Counted from the stretch's first letter, positions 36,906 to 50,029 are shown. The stretch: 64,000 nt of DNA from Panulirus ornatus (GCF_036320965.1 NC_092241.1:29801297-29865296); one strand, 5' to 3'. Notes: generated by a model not told the origin, from the sequence alone. A program made the numbers and translations.

Positions 36906-39299
36906 TAAAAGTATGAGATGTTCACCTACTTCGTCGGGCAGAGGCATCCATCAGGGCACCAACTGTAAGGATGAGTTGGCACATATTCATGCCGTACGGG
37001 ACCTCACAAGTGAGGGGACTGGAAGATGGAAATGGCTCCCTCGGAAGGATGCAGCATTGACGACGGCTTCCCTCAAGAACCCAGTAGATGATGGAGTGAA
37101 ACTTCTCAGCACTATCACAAACATCATCACTAGTATTGGCAAGCATATCCCTCACTGAATCATCGCAATCACCATCACTAACATCACCACCCAAACATCG
37201 CCACCCCTTACATGTTGGAATATCATCACCAACATCACCACTACCATCAACTATTGTTAGCAAAGGCATCATCCTTGACTAGCAGCTATGAAAACGTCAC
37301 CAGCACCAGCGCTGATAGAACTCGAACCGGGACCAGGAGTTAGGCATCGTTGCCTTCTCAACCATTCGCACCATCATCAGCACTGTCACCCGCGCTGTTA
37401 TCATCATCATCATCATCATCATCATTCTTACCATCTCCAACCGTGCATCCCCCCACCCCCCTCCTCCACTCACGCCTCCGCACTTCAATGACCCGTCATA
37501 GACACAAGCAACGGGTACGTCACAAATACATCCATTTGGATGAACTCTCTCCCAAAGTTTTCCCTCTCTTCACCTGCTGTGTTCCTTCATATATCTCCTG
37601 CCTCAGTCTCCAGAACCGCCACCAGCAGCGCTGAGAATGGATAACCTGTGAACCTCGTTAATCAGTGATCGAAGATTTACATTCGAGTGGCAACAGGAAG
37701 ATTCTTGGAGCCATTGACTCTGATAGTAAAAGATATACCGTTGTGATCATTCTAATAAGCATGTTCATATGTAATATCTAGTTGTATAGTAATCACGTGT
37801 ACTCGAAATGATAATCTTGTGCCTTAAGATATACAGAAAGGCATCTACATTATCACAGCTAAGGTATCCTTTGCATGCGCATCTAGCCAGAGTGATCAAT
37901 ACTTCTCTCTCGGCTTAGACCCAAGACTACACAGTTTATCCTATGAACAGAGGAGCCACCGACGAGCAAGAGCCATTTCCCGCAAAGGGGAAGAGGAGGA
38001 CACACGTGGCTGGCCAGCTGTTCCGCCTGACACGCTGAGGCGTCAACACTCCAGTGACAAACTGTTGTTAACCCAACACAAGAGTTTATTCTGTACGTAT
38101 AGACATGTGTAGACAAAATGTAGACACGCACATCTATACATAAGAAAAAACACAATCACTTACATACAAATTCACACCTTATGCATGGCTAAAGCTAGAC
38201 TATGCTCTCAAAAGTTAATAAAGTCATTCATTTTGGAAGAATCATTAGGAAACACACTTGCACAGTGTGCCGCAGTGTGAGGGCATGAACATACTGAGTA
38301 TGGCAAAAGTGTACGTATGTTATGATGACGTACTGGGTGTAGCAAGAACTCAAGTGTGGGAAGTGTAGATGTAGCAACATAGGAGAGGCGAGAAAATGGT
38401 ACCATGATAAAGAGATTTGAGTGAAAGAAAAAGGTTAGAGGCATTACATTAACCAACTAGGGAAGATTGAAGAGTGCTGGGTGACCTGATGACAACCTTT
38501 AACTTTTTAAACTGGACCGGTAAGTAATGTGAGCATTTTTTCGAGATGTAAGGACAGAAAAATGAGAGAACAGAACATGAAATAAAGGAAGAAACTCGCT
38601 GGACAGGATGCAAAGGCGTATTCATATATCATAAGAATAATGGAATGATAGAATAAACAATGTTATGGAAGATACAAATAGCATATAGAAGTTCAGAAAG
38701 TTGTATGATAGCAGAATATGTTCAAGAGATGGGGCCCCGACGAGTGTAAATCTCTCTCTCCGAACAGTATGAAAAGGTAATGACGCTGTGTAAAGTAGTA
38801 GTTGAGTCCCTTCTTTCCCCTGTCCTAATCACTTTCCCAAACATTCAGTTTGCCAAGAAAGTAATCTACCTTGACATTGTGTTATCAGCCTGTCTTCCAA
38901 CACACCTTGAGTCAGTATATGAATCTCAAATCGCCAAACGGTTGCACATCCTTATAGTAAAGCGCCTTAAATAAACCGTGACTTACATACGAAGCTCTTC
39001 AAGATCTCCCATGAATGAACAAAACAAATCTTAAATTGAGTCATTAGTTTCGATCCCGAGATTCTCATGCCATGCTTATTGGAAGAACTCATTTGTTTCC
39101 TCAGTAACCAATGCTCATCATCACTCACTGAGTAACGACGCATCACCATCATCAGGTTACCTTCATGAAAGCTTCTTGAAATGAGCTTACACAGACAGCG
39201 CAAATTACAGAGATCCTTTAAAAGTTTGTTAATTTGAAGACCTCGTCTATCAGCCATTGCCTCCTCATTTCCCTAGACTTTATACAGTGAAGCTTAAAG
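36906..39299. other. Anonymous intergenic DNA with ACC/ATC-rich triplet patches
   Basis: 37130-37260 is rich in catcacca-type triplets, and 37398-37427 is a (CAT)n tract of about nine units. A Pro/His-rich frame set at 37288-37634 follows from these. 37900-38060 is somewhat GC-richer. No gene recognised. Confidence 0.5.
37398..37427. repeat. (CAT)n microsatellite
   Basis: About nine ATC units in a row. Confidence 0.9.
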
Positions 39300-39900
39300 A
39301 GACACGAGATGTCAGTTGCTCTCAAATTCGTTATCTTGATCTTGTCAGCTTTAACACAAGAATGGACAAAGCCATCAGCCTTGAGATGTCGATAAGCATC
39401 ATTCTATGACTAGTAGACTTCCTCACCGAGCGTCGTCGTGCTCCATCTCAAACTTACAGCCCTTCATGTATGAGGTTCCACAGAGCACAAAGCCGAGAGG
39501 GACTCCAGTCATTTTTCATCCTTATGAGTGATGTCTTGTTGTTTGCATCTGTTTGAGGGAAGTACGATGACGACTCTGATACCGATATCGTCGTCCACCA
39601 TAATGCCCTTAACAGCCTTACATTAGAAGACCATCGGAATACATCACCATCACCCATAACAAAGATCATAATCATACACATCAGCCTTGCTTCATACCAT
39701 ATCCACCACCTACTGTCTATCTAGACCCTCACTATACAACACGGGTTACTAGAAGACGTGAAGTAAAGGGCACGTAAATTATCCTTAGTGCCCCCTCCTA
39801 AATCACCCATCAATGGGGGTCTTCATACGATAACCTTCTCAAGGCTCTTCAACGATCACTTGAACCTCTTCCAACAGCTCGGGCAGAGGGTATTGCACGA
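39300..39900 (+). pseudogene. CR1/Jockey-like retrotransposon RT relic
   Basis: On the plus strand, across frames, FNTRMDKAISLEM (near 39350), LVDFLTERRRAPS (near 39410-39450) and VPQSTKPRGTPVIFHP (near 39475-39520) fit the motif A to motif B stretch of a non-LTR RT (F--R-D...L--FL--R.......VPQGTKLGP-IF). NTSPSPITKIIIIHIS near 39637-39685 corresponds to the post-YADD segment (N---IN--KT-VMH). Stops and frame changes are frequent. The YADD motif itself is not recognisable, so the copy is dead; clade assignment is uncertain. Confidence 0.5.
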
Positions 39901-39921
39901 TTTCCGCTAAGCCACCTTCTG

Positions 39922-39922
<1 letters not shown>

Positions 39923-39957
<35 letters not shown>
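39923..39957. repeat. (CA)n microsatellite
   Basis: Seventeen CA units at the 5' edge of SINE copy B, replacing the 5' part of its tRNA head. Confidence 0.95.
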
Positions 39958-39960
<3 letters not shown>

Positions 39961-40094
39961 CCGTAGGTCAGTACAATCCAACTTGGGATCGTATCCGCAT
40001 GGGTTCGAATCGTTGGCGTAGCAGTTGGCCTACACTTAGCTCACTTGTTCATCCTCCTACCCAAGGCTGGTTGATAAATGGCCTGTGGTGTAAT

Positions 40095-40156
<62 letters not shown>

Positions 40157-40240
40157 CGCGCGCGCTTACATAGAACTAAAGACATGGTACATGTATGTAC
40201 AAAGTTTAGATACGGGACAGTACGAGTGCAAAACTCTTTC
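39958..40240 (+). mobile_element. tRNA-derived SINE (copy B) with expanded TG tract
   Basis: gggttcgaatc at 40001-40011 is a perfect B box. Body words match copy A at 25530-25800: gttcatcctcc, a TG tract, tacatagaactaaagacatgg versus acataggtgtaaaaacatgg, gtacatgtatgtacaa versus gcacatatacaa, and gcaaaactcttt. The TG tract is about 70 bases here (40097-40166, ending in GCGCGC) against about 10 in copy A. The A-box half is replaced by the CA repeat upstream. Confidence 0.8.
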
Positions 40241-41340
40241 CCATAATGAAAGATAGTTCACATATAATTCGAGGACCCAGTTAACATGGATACATGAATA
40301 AGGTAGTAAACTGCCAAACTGAGACACAAGAGATGAAAATATATAGAGATAAACATACATCTTAGGAAAAAAGTCGGGAAATGGAATTCCGCAATGTGTG
40401 TACCGGAATTTATATCAAAAAGCTCCGTGAAATAGATCAAGAGAGAATCAGAAGATATCTACCGAGTTTGGGAAGGACATAGTCCTCTATACATGTGCTT
40501 AAGAAATGTGAAATGGCCGAAGAGAGTAATGATGTTCTTTGGAGATGTGGAGGGTTCAGTGGTCAGGCAGCGACAGTAGGCTATGGAGGAACAAGGGATG
40601 AAAACACCTGGATGAGGTAGGTGGCAATGGGGAATTTCTGAATAGAAATGTTGGCCAGGCAAAGAAAAATCTAAAAATGTCTCTTGAGATCTTTTAGAAC
40701 TGAAGAGCTAAATGCATTCCTTAAACACAGAGAGTTCAAACTCCAGCTTGATGTAATACCGACGAAAGGGAGGCAAAAAATAAAAAAAGGATCACATGCT
40801 TTGACAGAGCTGGGTCCTTGCATTCAAGTCTTGTTTACTCATACAGTTAAGGAGGCGGAGGGTCACAGGGGTGTGCGTGGCGGCCTCCATATAAAAGCAA
40901 GTAACATGTAACTGTGACGGGCGAGACGAAATTTGGTTCTCTGAGGGTAAAGGTCGACGTGCTGGATTGTGCTTCAGTCTTTACATTTGTGTCCGATTGA
41001 TTTCTCCCCGACCCCCAGCGATAAAAGGTAAAATAAAGATCAGAATGATAAAAAACGTTGACCCTGCGGCAGGTACCATCAGTCATCATTAATCCACCAG
41101 GCTAGATGTTACCTCAAGGATTACCACATACTGTATATGCAAATTGTATTCTTAAATTGTACCGTTAAGATGATTTACAGACAATTTGTGCAGATTCTGA
41201 TAAATGTGTATAAGCTTTTCTTTAATCAATTGGATTCTTTTTATTTACTAATATCTTTTTCAAAAGTATACAGACCTCTTGAAACAAGGATAAAGAAATT
41301 AACCAAAGATCCAAACAAATGAAAAGGTACCGTCTTCGGC
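40241..41340. other. Anonymous intergenic DNA
   Basis: Nothing recognised. Confidence 0.55.
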
Positions 41341-41690
41341 TCACCGCAACCCTAGCTACCACAATTCCAGCCACATCCCACCCTGGCTAACCACAACCCC
41401 TAGCTACCACAATTCCAGCCACATCTCGCCCTGGCTAACCATAACCCTAGCTACCATAATTCCAGCCACATCCCACTCTGGCTAACCATAACCCTAGCTA
41501 CCATAGTCCTGGCCACTCCTCACCCTGGTTAACCTCAAGCCTTGCTCGCCACCATCTTAGTCACACCTCACTTTTGGATAATCTTACACCCTGTACTTTA
41601 TGATCCTGGCTACTCATTACCCCATAACTAGCCTTAATCATCGTTAGCTTCATGGCCACTATGATCCTGGCTTTCCCACTTCAAGATCAT
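41341..41690. repeat. 47-bp minisatellite, about 4 clear and 3 degraded copies
   Basis: The word agctaccacaattccagcca recurs with starts near 41354, 41402, 41449 and 41496 (spacing 47-48), each followed by catcccaccctggctaacca. To the right, units such as ggccactcctcaccctggtt and gatcctggctactcattacc show progressive decay to about 41690. Confidence 0.9.
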
Positions 41691-42062
41691 CTTATATACT
41701 AGCAATATACTTCCTAACACACACATACATCTATTCCAGCATGTTGATTCATCCGACAGTCCAGGTGTGGAATATATTTCTTCTGTCTTCCTGAAAGAGG
41801 AAAGGTGAGGAAAAAAAAGACGAGCACGAAGTTTTTACGTATGAAAGAAATATTGTATAGGTGTCTGGTCTGTGTAAAGGAAAATTTTAGTTAATTCTTG
41901 TGGCTTGGTGGGAACGTCACGGAAAATACGTAAGAGATCTTAGCACGGATGGTGTAAAATGGTTCCAGTTATCACAGTATACTTGATTCATGACAGCATC
42001 ACTTCCTTGTCTGATTTTTAAGTGTTGCAGGGAGCAACAGATGAGGTTTGTGTTACTGTGGC
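41691..42062. other. Anonymous intergenic DNA
   Basis: No recognised content between two minisatellites. Confidence 0.5.
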
Positions 42063-42252
42063 TATCGTGGATATCGTCCAGCATGCATGATGGTGGACTG
42101 GAACATCTGGTATGTATGTTGCACGGTAGCAACATTCAGGATACATATTTCTGGGAAGCGTAACCACGCATGTATGTTACAAGGGAGGAACACCCAGTAG
42201 GTATACTGGAGAAAGGTAACACTCAGAACGCATGGTGCAGAGCGGGAACACC
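42063..42252. repeat. 29-bp degenerate minisatellite, about 6.5 copies
   Basis: Units start at 42063, 42092, 42121, 42150, 42179, 42208 and 42237 with exactly 29-base spacing. Examples are gcacggtagcaacattcagg at 42121 and ggagaaaggtaacactcaga at 42208. Sequence identity between units is only moderate, while the length is strictly kept. Confidence 0.85.
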
Positions 42253-43460
42253 AATAACCCAAGAGTTTGCTCTTGGGAACTTCTGGTGTCTCCTGTTCAC
42301 CCTTCACTTACCAACCTTCCTTTCTCGCTTGTTTCTCTCCTCTCTGTCATTGCATCCTATTCCTAATCCGTTTATCCCAGCTATACTTTCCTTCTCCTCC
42401 TGCTTCAAAGATATAATCCCCTCCTTTATCCTTCTTTTTGTATTCTTTTCATCATGTTTGTCCTACTACTACCTCAGAAACCTTTTCCTTCCAACCTCTC
42501 TTTCCCTTGTCGACATAACCACGATCTCTTCTAATGATAGAAAATCTAAACAAAAGAAAAAGATAATTCAAAGATCAGGAAAATAATGCCTACAAGCATT
42601 ACGGACTGTGTCATTAGCTAGACAGAATGAGCTGAGATTTGGATCTAACACATTCTCATTTTTCTGATGCTTAAGAAATATATAAATACGACCTAAGAAT
42701 CTCTTGTAATGTTAACAAGCGTTTTCTCAAGATTACGTAATGAAGCTCTGGTGAACGTGTGTGGCCGACATGAAATATTCCTGTAGTATCATTAGTGTAC
42801 ATAATAAGACGTGGTGGCACCGTTGCTGGGAATGGAACAGAACGTCTGACTGTTTCCCTTCAGTAACTAACAGAAAGGTTTCATCATCATCTCGAAGCTA
42901 CAAAGTAATTTGAGAAGTGGACATGGAGGTCTCATTTTCCTTTTACAAATTCTTAGGGAAATGTTTTTTTTTTTTCCTCCTCTCTGTTCAACAGATACTA
43001 CCAAAGCTTTCGGGTCTAAACTACTTCCTGTGTCTTCCAATGTGCCATACTTGTTATGGCTGAGGTGTGTGTGCTGAGGTCCTCATGACTCAAGTCACGA
43101 CCACAAGGATATACGAATAAATCTATCTCCCTAAGTCACAGTGTCTATAAACCACTATCAGATTCCCTCTTTACTCATACGTGTCGGAGTGGTAGGAGTG
43201 TATTGTGTGGAGGTCCTGGCCGTTCAGGCACCACCATCATCAAGATGGATGGTGCACGATCACGGGATCTGCCTGGCTTACACCAACCTTAATTGCCTGA
43301 GGAGGCCATCGTGAGCTTTGTCCCTCTTCCCACACACTGCGGCCAGATGCTCAACACCAGACGAAGCCACGGCACTGTACTACACGCACTGGTAATCCAT
43401 TACGGACGGTGTTATTATGTATGTTGTTAACCATACTGTTTTGCTATGCCTGAGTGCTCG

Positions 43461-43462
<2 letters not shown>
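42253..43462. other. Anonymous intergenic DNA
   Basis: 42300-42540 is C/T-rich. 43180-43400 is GC-richer without a recognisable gene. Confidence 0.5.
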
Positions 43463-43494
<32 letters not shown>

Positions 43495-43497
43495 GTA

Positions 43498-43585
<88 letters not shown>

Positions 43586-43590
43586 TACAT
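43463..43590. repeat. (CA)n-(TA)n compound microsatellite
   Basis: Fourteen CA units pass into about 45 TA units ending at the 5' edge of R1 copy 2. Confidence 0.95.
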
Positions 43591-43596
43591 ATATAT

Positions 43597-43838
43597 TCCC
43601 TGGGTATAGGGGAGAAAGAATACTTCTCACGTATTCCCTGCTTGTCAGTAAAAGGCGACTAAAAGGGGAGGGAGCGGGGGGCTGGAAATCCTCCCCTCCC
43701 GTTTTCTTAATTTTCCAAAAGAAGGAACAGAGAAGGAGGCCAAATGAGGATATTTCCTCTAAGGCTCAGTCCTCTGTTCTTAACGTTACCTCGCTAACGC
43801 TGGAAATAGTGAATATGTATGAAAAAAAATCATATATA
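43597..43838 (+). mobile_element. R1 short interspersed repeat (copy 2)
   Basis: Reverse-complement match to 7793-8012 over its whole length: ggggagaaagaatacttctc, cgtattccctgc, aaaaggcgactaaaagggga, ccaaaagaaggaacagagaa and cttaacgttacctcgctaac. It ends in a short poly-A (43821-43828) followed by tatata. Copy 3 follows immediately. Confidence 0.8.
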
Positions 43839-43851
43839 TTTTTCTTTTTTT

Positions 43852-44545
<694 letters not shown>

Positions 44546-44819
44546 TTTCACTTATACCATAAGAGATGTGAACAACGAGCATAAAACAATTTATCCTTAA
44601 ACGCAACTAACACAGTAGCACAGACACTCTCCAATTCTGAAATGACGGAGTTCAGTAAAGCACCAGCAAAACTATTCAGAAATGGAGTATATAGAGAGAC
44701 CAGAAACAAAAACGATTTCATCAGATGACTTATTTTGATATTACAGTACGGGACCAAAGTAGAGTAGAACAGTTGAAGAAACAAATGATTTAATGTTAGA
44801 CGTTTAATGTGATTCAGAT

Positions 44820-47055
44820 TATATACATAGACTAATACGAAATGATAACATCGTTGATTTAGTTTTTACAAATGCCAGCCCATATGAAAACTTAAGCTAC
44901 TAAAACGAGTATCTCAGATCATAACTTTAAGATAATGTCTACAAATTATGAGGAGGATATAGACAAAGGCAGGTAATCAGAACTTTAATTTTTGCTCTCA
45001 CAAAACAAGAGGGAACGAAGAAAATGAATTAATGGGTTAGAAAAATTAGAATAAAGTTCTCAGTATCAATATTGCAGTAATAAACACAGCAATTTTTCAC
45101 CAGTGCATAAATCAAATGTTTACAGAATTTGGTGTCATACCCAAAAACTCCAACGACATAATGAGATATACATCGAGAGATACAAAACTGGGTGAATAGA
45201 GACAGAGTGGAGGAAAGAATTAAGGTGAAAAATATCTAGAGAAACAGTGGTGTCATATAGAAAAGAACATTGAATAAATGAAGACAGTATTATTCATGGT
45301 GAAGATTTGCATCCAAAAGTACTGCTTGCGTACACGAACGAAGACAAATGAAATCAGAGATTGAGTTTTTTTTTTTATAGATGGCGGCAAATGCTAATTA
45401 GCTTATGCAAATCAGTATTTAGTGCAAGAGAGAATGGAGAAGATGAGAGTGAGATGATAAATGACGATGCCAAACATTTACTTACAGATATAGATCTCTC
45501 AGCAGGAGACATAATTGACGCTAATGACCAACTAAAAAAAAGAACTCAGCACCAGCGCAGGGTGGAATTCCAGCAATTTTCCGAAAAAAAGAAGAAAAAA
45601 AAAGCCAAGAAAGACAGCAGTTAAATCGCTCCCAGTGCTGGCTAGACAGAGGAATGATCAATCCAACACAACAGATAAACACAAAATAGCATACTTAAAA
45701 CCAATACGCATAAGGGGATCAGAATTGCTGCAGAGACAGTATGAACCAACCATCTTAACATTACTTTAAATTAGAAAACTCAAAGTAATTGAGAAGGTTA
45801 TCAACAAAGAAATCATATATGAAGGACGGCATGGCTTTGTACTTATAAAAACACGCAAACACATGTACTACCTCACAATAATGACATATATGAATCTCCA
45901 ATTAGAGGAAAAATAATGTTCACTACTGATAGATTCTGCGTAAATGTTTGACAAAAAATATTACGAAACATAATCGAAGCAAACGGCGAAACAAAATCTT
46001 AAAAGTGAACAAAACGGATCTAAGAATTTCTAATTAACAAAAACCTCAAAGTAATGGCAAATGGAAAACTGTCTGACTCAGATGAGCATTTCGCTTGTCC
46101 CGCAAGGGACAATGTAGCGTCACTACTGTTGGCAGTCATAACATCTGACATTTAGGGTGATGTAAGAGAAGACATAGATGTTCTGTAGATGACACTTAAG
46201 TAAGTAAAACAAGGGAAATAAGAACGATCAAGAGAAGGTGCAGAGAGGTTTAAAAACAATATACAAGGACGAAACATTTGAACGAATAAGCCATGGGACA
46301 ATTAACAATATTTCTGCCCCTGCATATAGATGCCTTGCAGGAAAAGGTAAGGTGAGTGAAGTTAACATAAGAATTTGGGAATAATCATTATCGATGAAAA
46401 ACATGAATTCAAGGATCATCCAGATGATATAATGCACCAAAACCAATTGATCATTGGCAGGCTACTATGAACTTTCATATCATGAAACAGAAAACTCATG
46501 ATGAAAATGTTCAATGTATAAACAAGAAGTGAAATTTCCTGTCTGTGTGGTCACCAAGTCAAGACATCAAAATAGATCAGACGGAATACAGAACCATTTT
46601 ACATAAATCTGAACCACCATGAAAGCATGAAGGAACTTGAACTCCATAGTCTAGAATGACGTTAAGAAAGATGTATATTGATATATGCATGACATCAGAT
46701 AGCAAGCATAAAGAGAAACGTTTTAATCTAACTGGCTCAGCAAAGAAGAAAAGGAATCATTAGATCATGTGTGATAATTGGAAATATTCTAAAAAGAGAC
46801 GAGACGTAAATATTCTAAAAAAGAGACCAGACGTAAATATATAAATGGCCCGCGAGGAAGTAGAAACGTATTTGTTTAATGAAATACCATGTGCACTAAG
46901 AAACATACAAGGAAAGACGACAGACACATCCAAAAGAAGATTCAACTGACGGCTGACAACAGTACCGGGACGAACCTCGAAGAATGAAAAGCTACGCCAA
47001 AGGAGTAGCCGCCGAGAGAACAACAATACAGCAAGCAAGACACGTGATGAATAGA
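44820..47055 (+). pseudogene. Long decayed CR1/Jockey-like non-LTR retrotransposon (endonuclease end to RT C-terminus)
   Basis: The plus strand keeps the whole order of such an element across shifting frames. The end of the endonuclease domain is NDNIVDLVFTNASPYENLS (44840-44900). The RT fingers follow as FEKVINKEI-type (VIEKVINKEII, 45785-45820) and GRHGFV..KTRKH (45820-45860). Next come MANGKLSDSDEHF (46050-46085) with a damaged motif B, then LGIIIDEKHEFKDHPDDIMH and QNQLIIGRLL (46375-46465). KMFNV-like residues are near 46510. The C-terminus is WPARK near 46845 and DEPRRMKSYAKGVAAERTTI near 46965-47030. A 27-bp direct duplication (46782 and 46809) lies near the C-terminus. Many stops and poly-A slippage make it inactive. 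The YADD motif is not readable. This is the longest transposon relic in the window. Confidence 0.8.
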
Positions 47056-47095
47056 GGAGAGGCGGTCGAGAGAAGCGACGTTATCTGAGAAGAAG

Positions 47096-47275
47096 GACGA
47101 CCTGTGAGTGCTACGTGCGAGGACGATCTGTGAGCGCTACGTGCGATGACGACCTGTGAGCGCTACGTGCGAGGACGACCTGTGAGCGATATGTGCGAGG
47201 ACGACCTTGTGAGCGCTACGTGCGTGCTAGGATGACTTAAGAACGCTACGTGCGAGGACGACCTGTGAGCTGCGT
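47096..47275. repeat. 26-bp minisatellite, about seven copies
   Basis: The unit gacgacctgtgagcgctacg followed by tgcgag starts at 47096, 47122, 47148, 47174, 47200, 47231 and 47257. The fifth unit carries a small insertion. It is GC- and CpG-rich, unlike its neighbours, and begins about 40 bases after the last recognisable codons of the retrotransposon relic. Confidence 0.95.
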
Positions 47276-47315
47276 TCTAGGCCCGCTATCTTAGGCCTAG
47301 TACTTGTAGGTAGGT

Positions 47316-47316
<1 letters not shown>

Positions 47317-47377
<61 letters not shown>
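47317..47377. repeat. (CT)n microsatellite
   Basis: About 30 CT units. Confidence 0.97.
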
Positions 47378-47379
<2 letters not shown>

Positions 47380-49669
47380 CCTATGTATTTCTTTGTGTAT
47401 GATCGTCTCTCTCATTTAATATAATTTACTTGTGTTTTATCGTCATCCGTAGCTCGAGTAGAGATTTTCGTATTGGAAAAGCACAACTGTATCTACAAGA
47501 TTTTTTTTTTAGCTTATTACGAACTTAACGCATTTTGTCGAAAGTGTATTTTCCCCCCACTTCATAAGTTTTTCGTTCAGATACGTAAAAAAAAAAAAGA
47601 AAAAAAATGGCATTTCGTCGTTGTAATAATGTTTAAATATTTCGAATTAAGAGTCTATAATGACCAATGCTTTGACTCTAAGACTCTGTAAACTTGACGT
47701 ATATATAAAACTTACTCAGTTGCTTTCATATTTCACCTGCACGAAAATGATTAATCAACATAAAGCTATCCATAAGATGTTGATCACCACATCTTTCCTG
47801 TGGTCCTTGACGTCGTGTGCTTGTAGCAATTTCTCAATATCAGTCATGTTAGAGTTTGAGCAATCCTCATTTTATTCAACGATAAATGCTGGTAGTGGTT
47901 AAGATTGTCCATGAATATCAATCAGTGGTGAACAAAACGACTCTGAGCACAAACAAATATCCTCGAGACAAGCTGGTTTGCTTCCTGACCCGGTGTCGCG
48001 CCGTGCTGGGATATATGACTAAGCATTAGAATGTCCAGAAGTCATTTCTGCTGTAAAATCCCTCTTCATGAACGCCTTTGTAGCCAGTCCTCTGGCTTTT
48101 GTTTATAGTGTATAAGCAATGGATAACCTTTCATAGTAGGAGTTCTTCCAAGGGATAAAATATATGATTGATTCATTAAGCGACTGAGAGTTGCGTATAA
48201 AGAATAGAATACGTCTTCATGAATCGTTTGTTTTGGAGGGATTCCAGTCTTCAAAGGCCTCACTAGCCTAGGTAGGAGAGTAGCTTAGTAAACATACTAA
48301 TCAGCATTAGTTTAGCCTCCCATCAAATCTTCGTATGATCAGGGTAATGATGGTCATTAAGACTCTCCACTTGGTAACTTCCACTCGCCGATCTCTTGGT
48401 AGCGGCAGAGTATGTCCAGGACTTAGAACCCGAGACCCTCTTTGCCAGTCATGCCAGGTCAGCCGAGGGTGACGGTGGTAGCCGCAAGGGTCACGGCACC
48501 CGTGGGAGGGTCGTCTGAGCCGAGGCCACTCATTCCCAGGAACATAGACGCTACCCCACTCTCTACCTCACTCCCGACGTGAACATTTGCTTAATGCACT
48601 TCTCCGTTGTGGACTCTTCAAGAAAATCATCTTATTTCTAATATCATCAGGTGACATTACGTGTATTTTCCTTACTGATTCTTTGTGCTTGGGTTGAGCA
48701 GGTGGTCGTTTGCCTGAATAACTTATTGAGATGATTATGTTCATTAGTAGTTTCTTCATGATTTGAAAAATTGCAAGCCAAAAATTTTTTTTTTATAATT
48801 ATCTCACGAACATCTATGATGGATGTTTTTATGATCATGCCGACGTCGCATCGTTCAGCATTAGTCCTCTACACTCGATAATATATACACTTTCCCAGTA
48901 GTTGTCTTCTGCACCAACAGCGCAAGAGTATTGATGACCATCAACAAAAAAAGAAAAATGATAAATAAAAGGATGAAAGTACAGCGAGTAAAGGGCCCTG
49001 TGTATCTTTTTTTTTCCTTTATTTTCCTTAACAACTTTTTTTTTAAAAAGATATCTCAAACGTACGCGAATTAATCTCTGAGGAGGTTGCAATTAGGCAC
49101 AGTTTTTCGAATATAATCAAAGCTTACAAATGGACATTATGAAGTTAATCTGTCACTGTAAGAGTTTGGAGGGGAGTAAATTATACACATAACTTCTCAT
49201 GAATATCTATATAAAATCTATGCCTTTTAGGGCAAATCATCAACATTTATATTTTTGTACTCAATTACTCAGAAGATTATCAGCTTCCAATTCAACTGCT
49301 TATCTCTTATCACAAGAACGCTGTCCATTTTTATTCCAAGCTGGTCTTACTTCTCCCTTCTCACTTACAGATCCACCTGTTGACCTATACATTCTGCTAC
49401 TTACAAAATACAGGAGAGAGAGAGAAAAAAAATATCTTAAACATCTATCTTCCTCAAGAAGTATCACGTAGAGCCATAAAAAATGTGTGTCTGGTTACCG
49501 TCCAAAGCATTCTCTTAGACCCACCAAGTGGAAACCTAACCAGGATGCTGCATCGTCAGCAGCTTTCCCCCCCAGCAGAGACCGGCCACGACAGGGGTCA
49601 TGTGCCTGTGTCACACATATCGTTAATTGCCGCATGTTGTTGTGGCTGAGAAGGCTGCCGCCAGCTGGC

Positions 49670-49672
<3 letters not shown>
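47378..49672. other. Anonymous intergenic DNA
   Basis: No gene recognised. 48370-48580 is distinctly GC-richer than its surroundings (cagccgagggtgacggtggt) but has no coding motif. Short poly-A and poly-T runs near 47590, 48785 and 49010-49045. Confidence 0.5.
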
Positions 49673-49729
<57 letters not shown>

Positions 49730-49741
49730 TATGTGTGTGTT
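49673..49741. repeat. (TG)n microsatellite
   Basis: About 34 TG units with a TTTGTA interruption near 49725. Confidence 0.97.
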
Positions 49742-49984
49742 ACAGCTGATTTACGGGTTGTATTAAGACTTTCCTCCGATGATTTTGTGGACTCAGCTTC
49801 TGAGTGTTGTGATGCATAACTACTCTGTAGTTTTAGTACTGACAATCCAAATCTAATGCATATGTATGTAATGCTATAGAGGTTGTGTTTCAGGAAGATC
49901 CTTTTCTTACATAGACCAAACAACAATTACCCTCCAGCATTTTCTTTTGAAAGTTGATGACTTATAAACATGATCGATGTTTTC
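49742..49984. other. Anonymous short gap
   Basis: Nothing recognised. Confidence 0.5.
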
Positions 49985-50022
49985 TATATAAGCGAGGTAG
50001 CGTCAATAACAAAGGCCGGAGA
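49985..50022 (-). mobile_element. Possible R1-tail fragment
   Basis: taagcgaggtagcgtcaata at 49990 resembles the reverse complement of the R1/LINE tail region (gcgaggtagcgttaagaac-type word), adjacent to the antisense RT fragment that follows. Short, so tentative. Confidence 0.4.
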
Positions 50023-50029
50023 ATTAGAG

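Noticed and set aside
36796..37158. 120-codon plus-strand gene
   Set aside because: Partly antisense to a non-LTR RT fragment and overlapped by an equally long minus-strand frame; composition follows GGT/ACC triplets.
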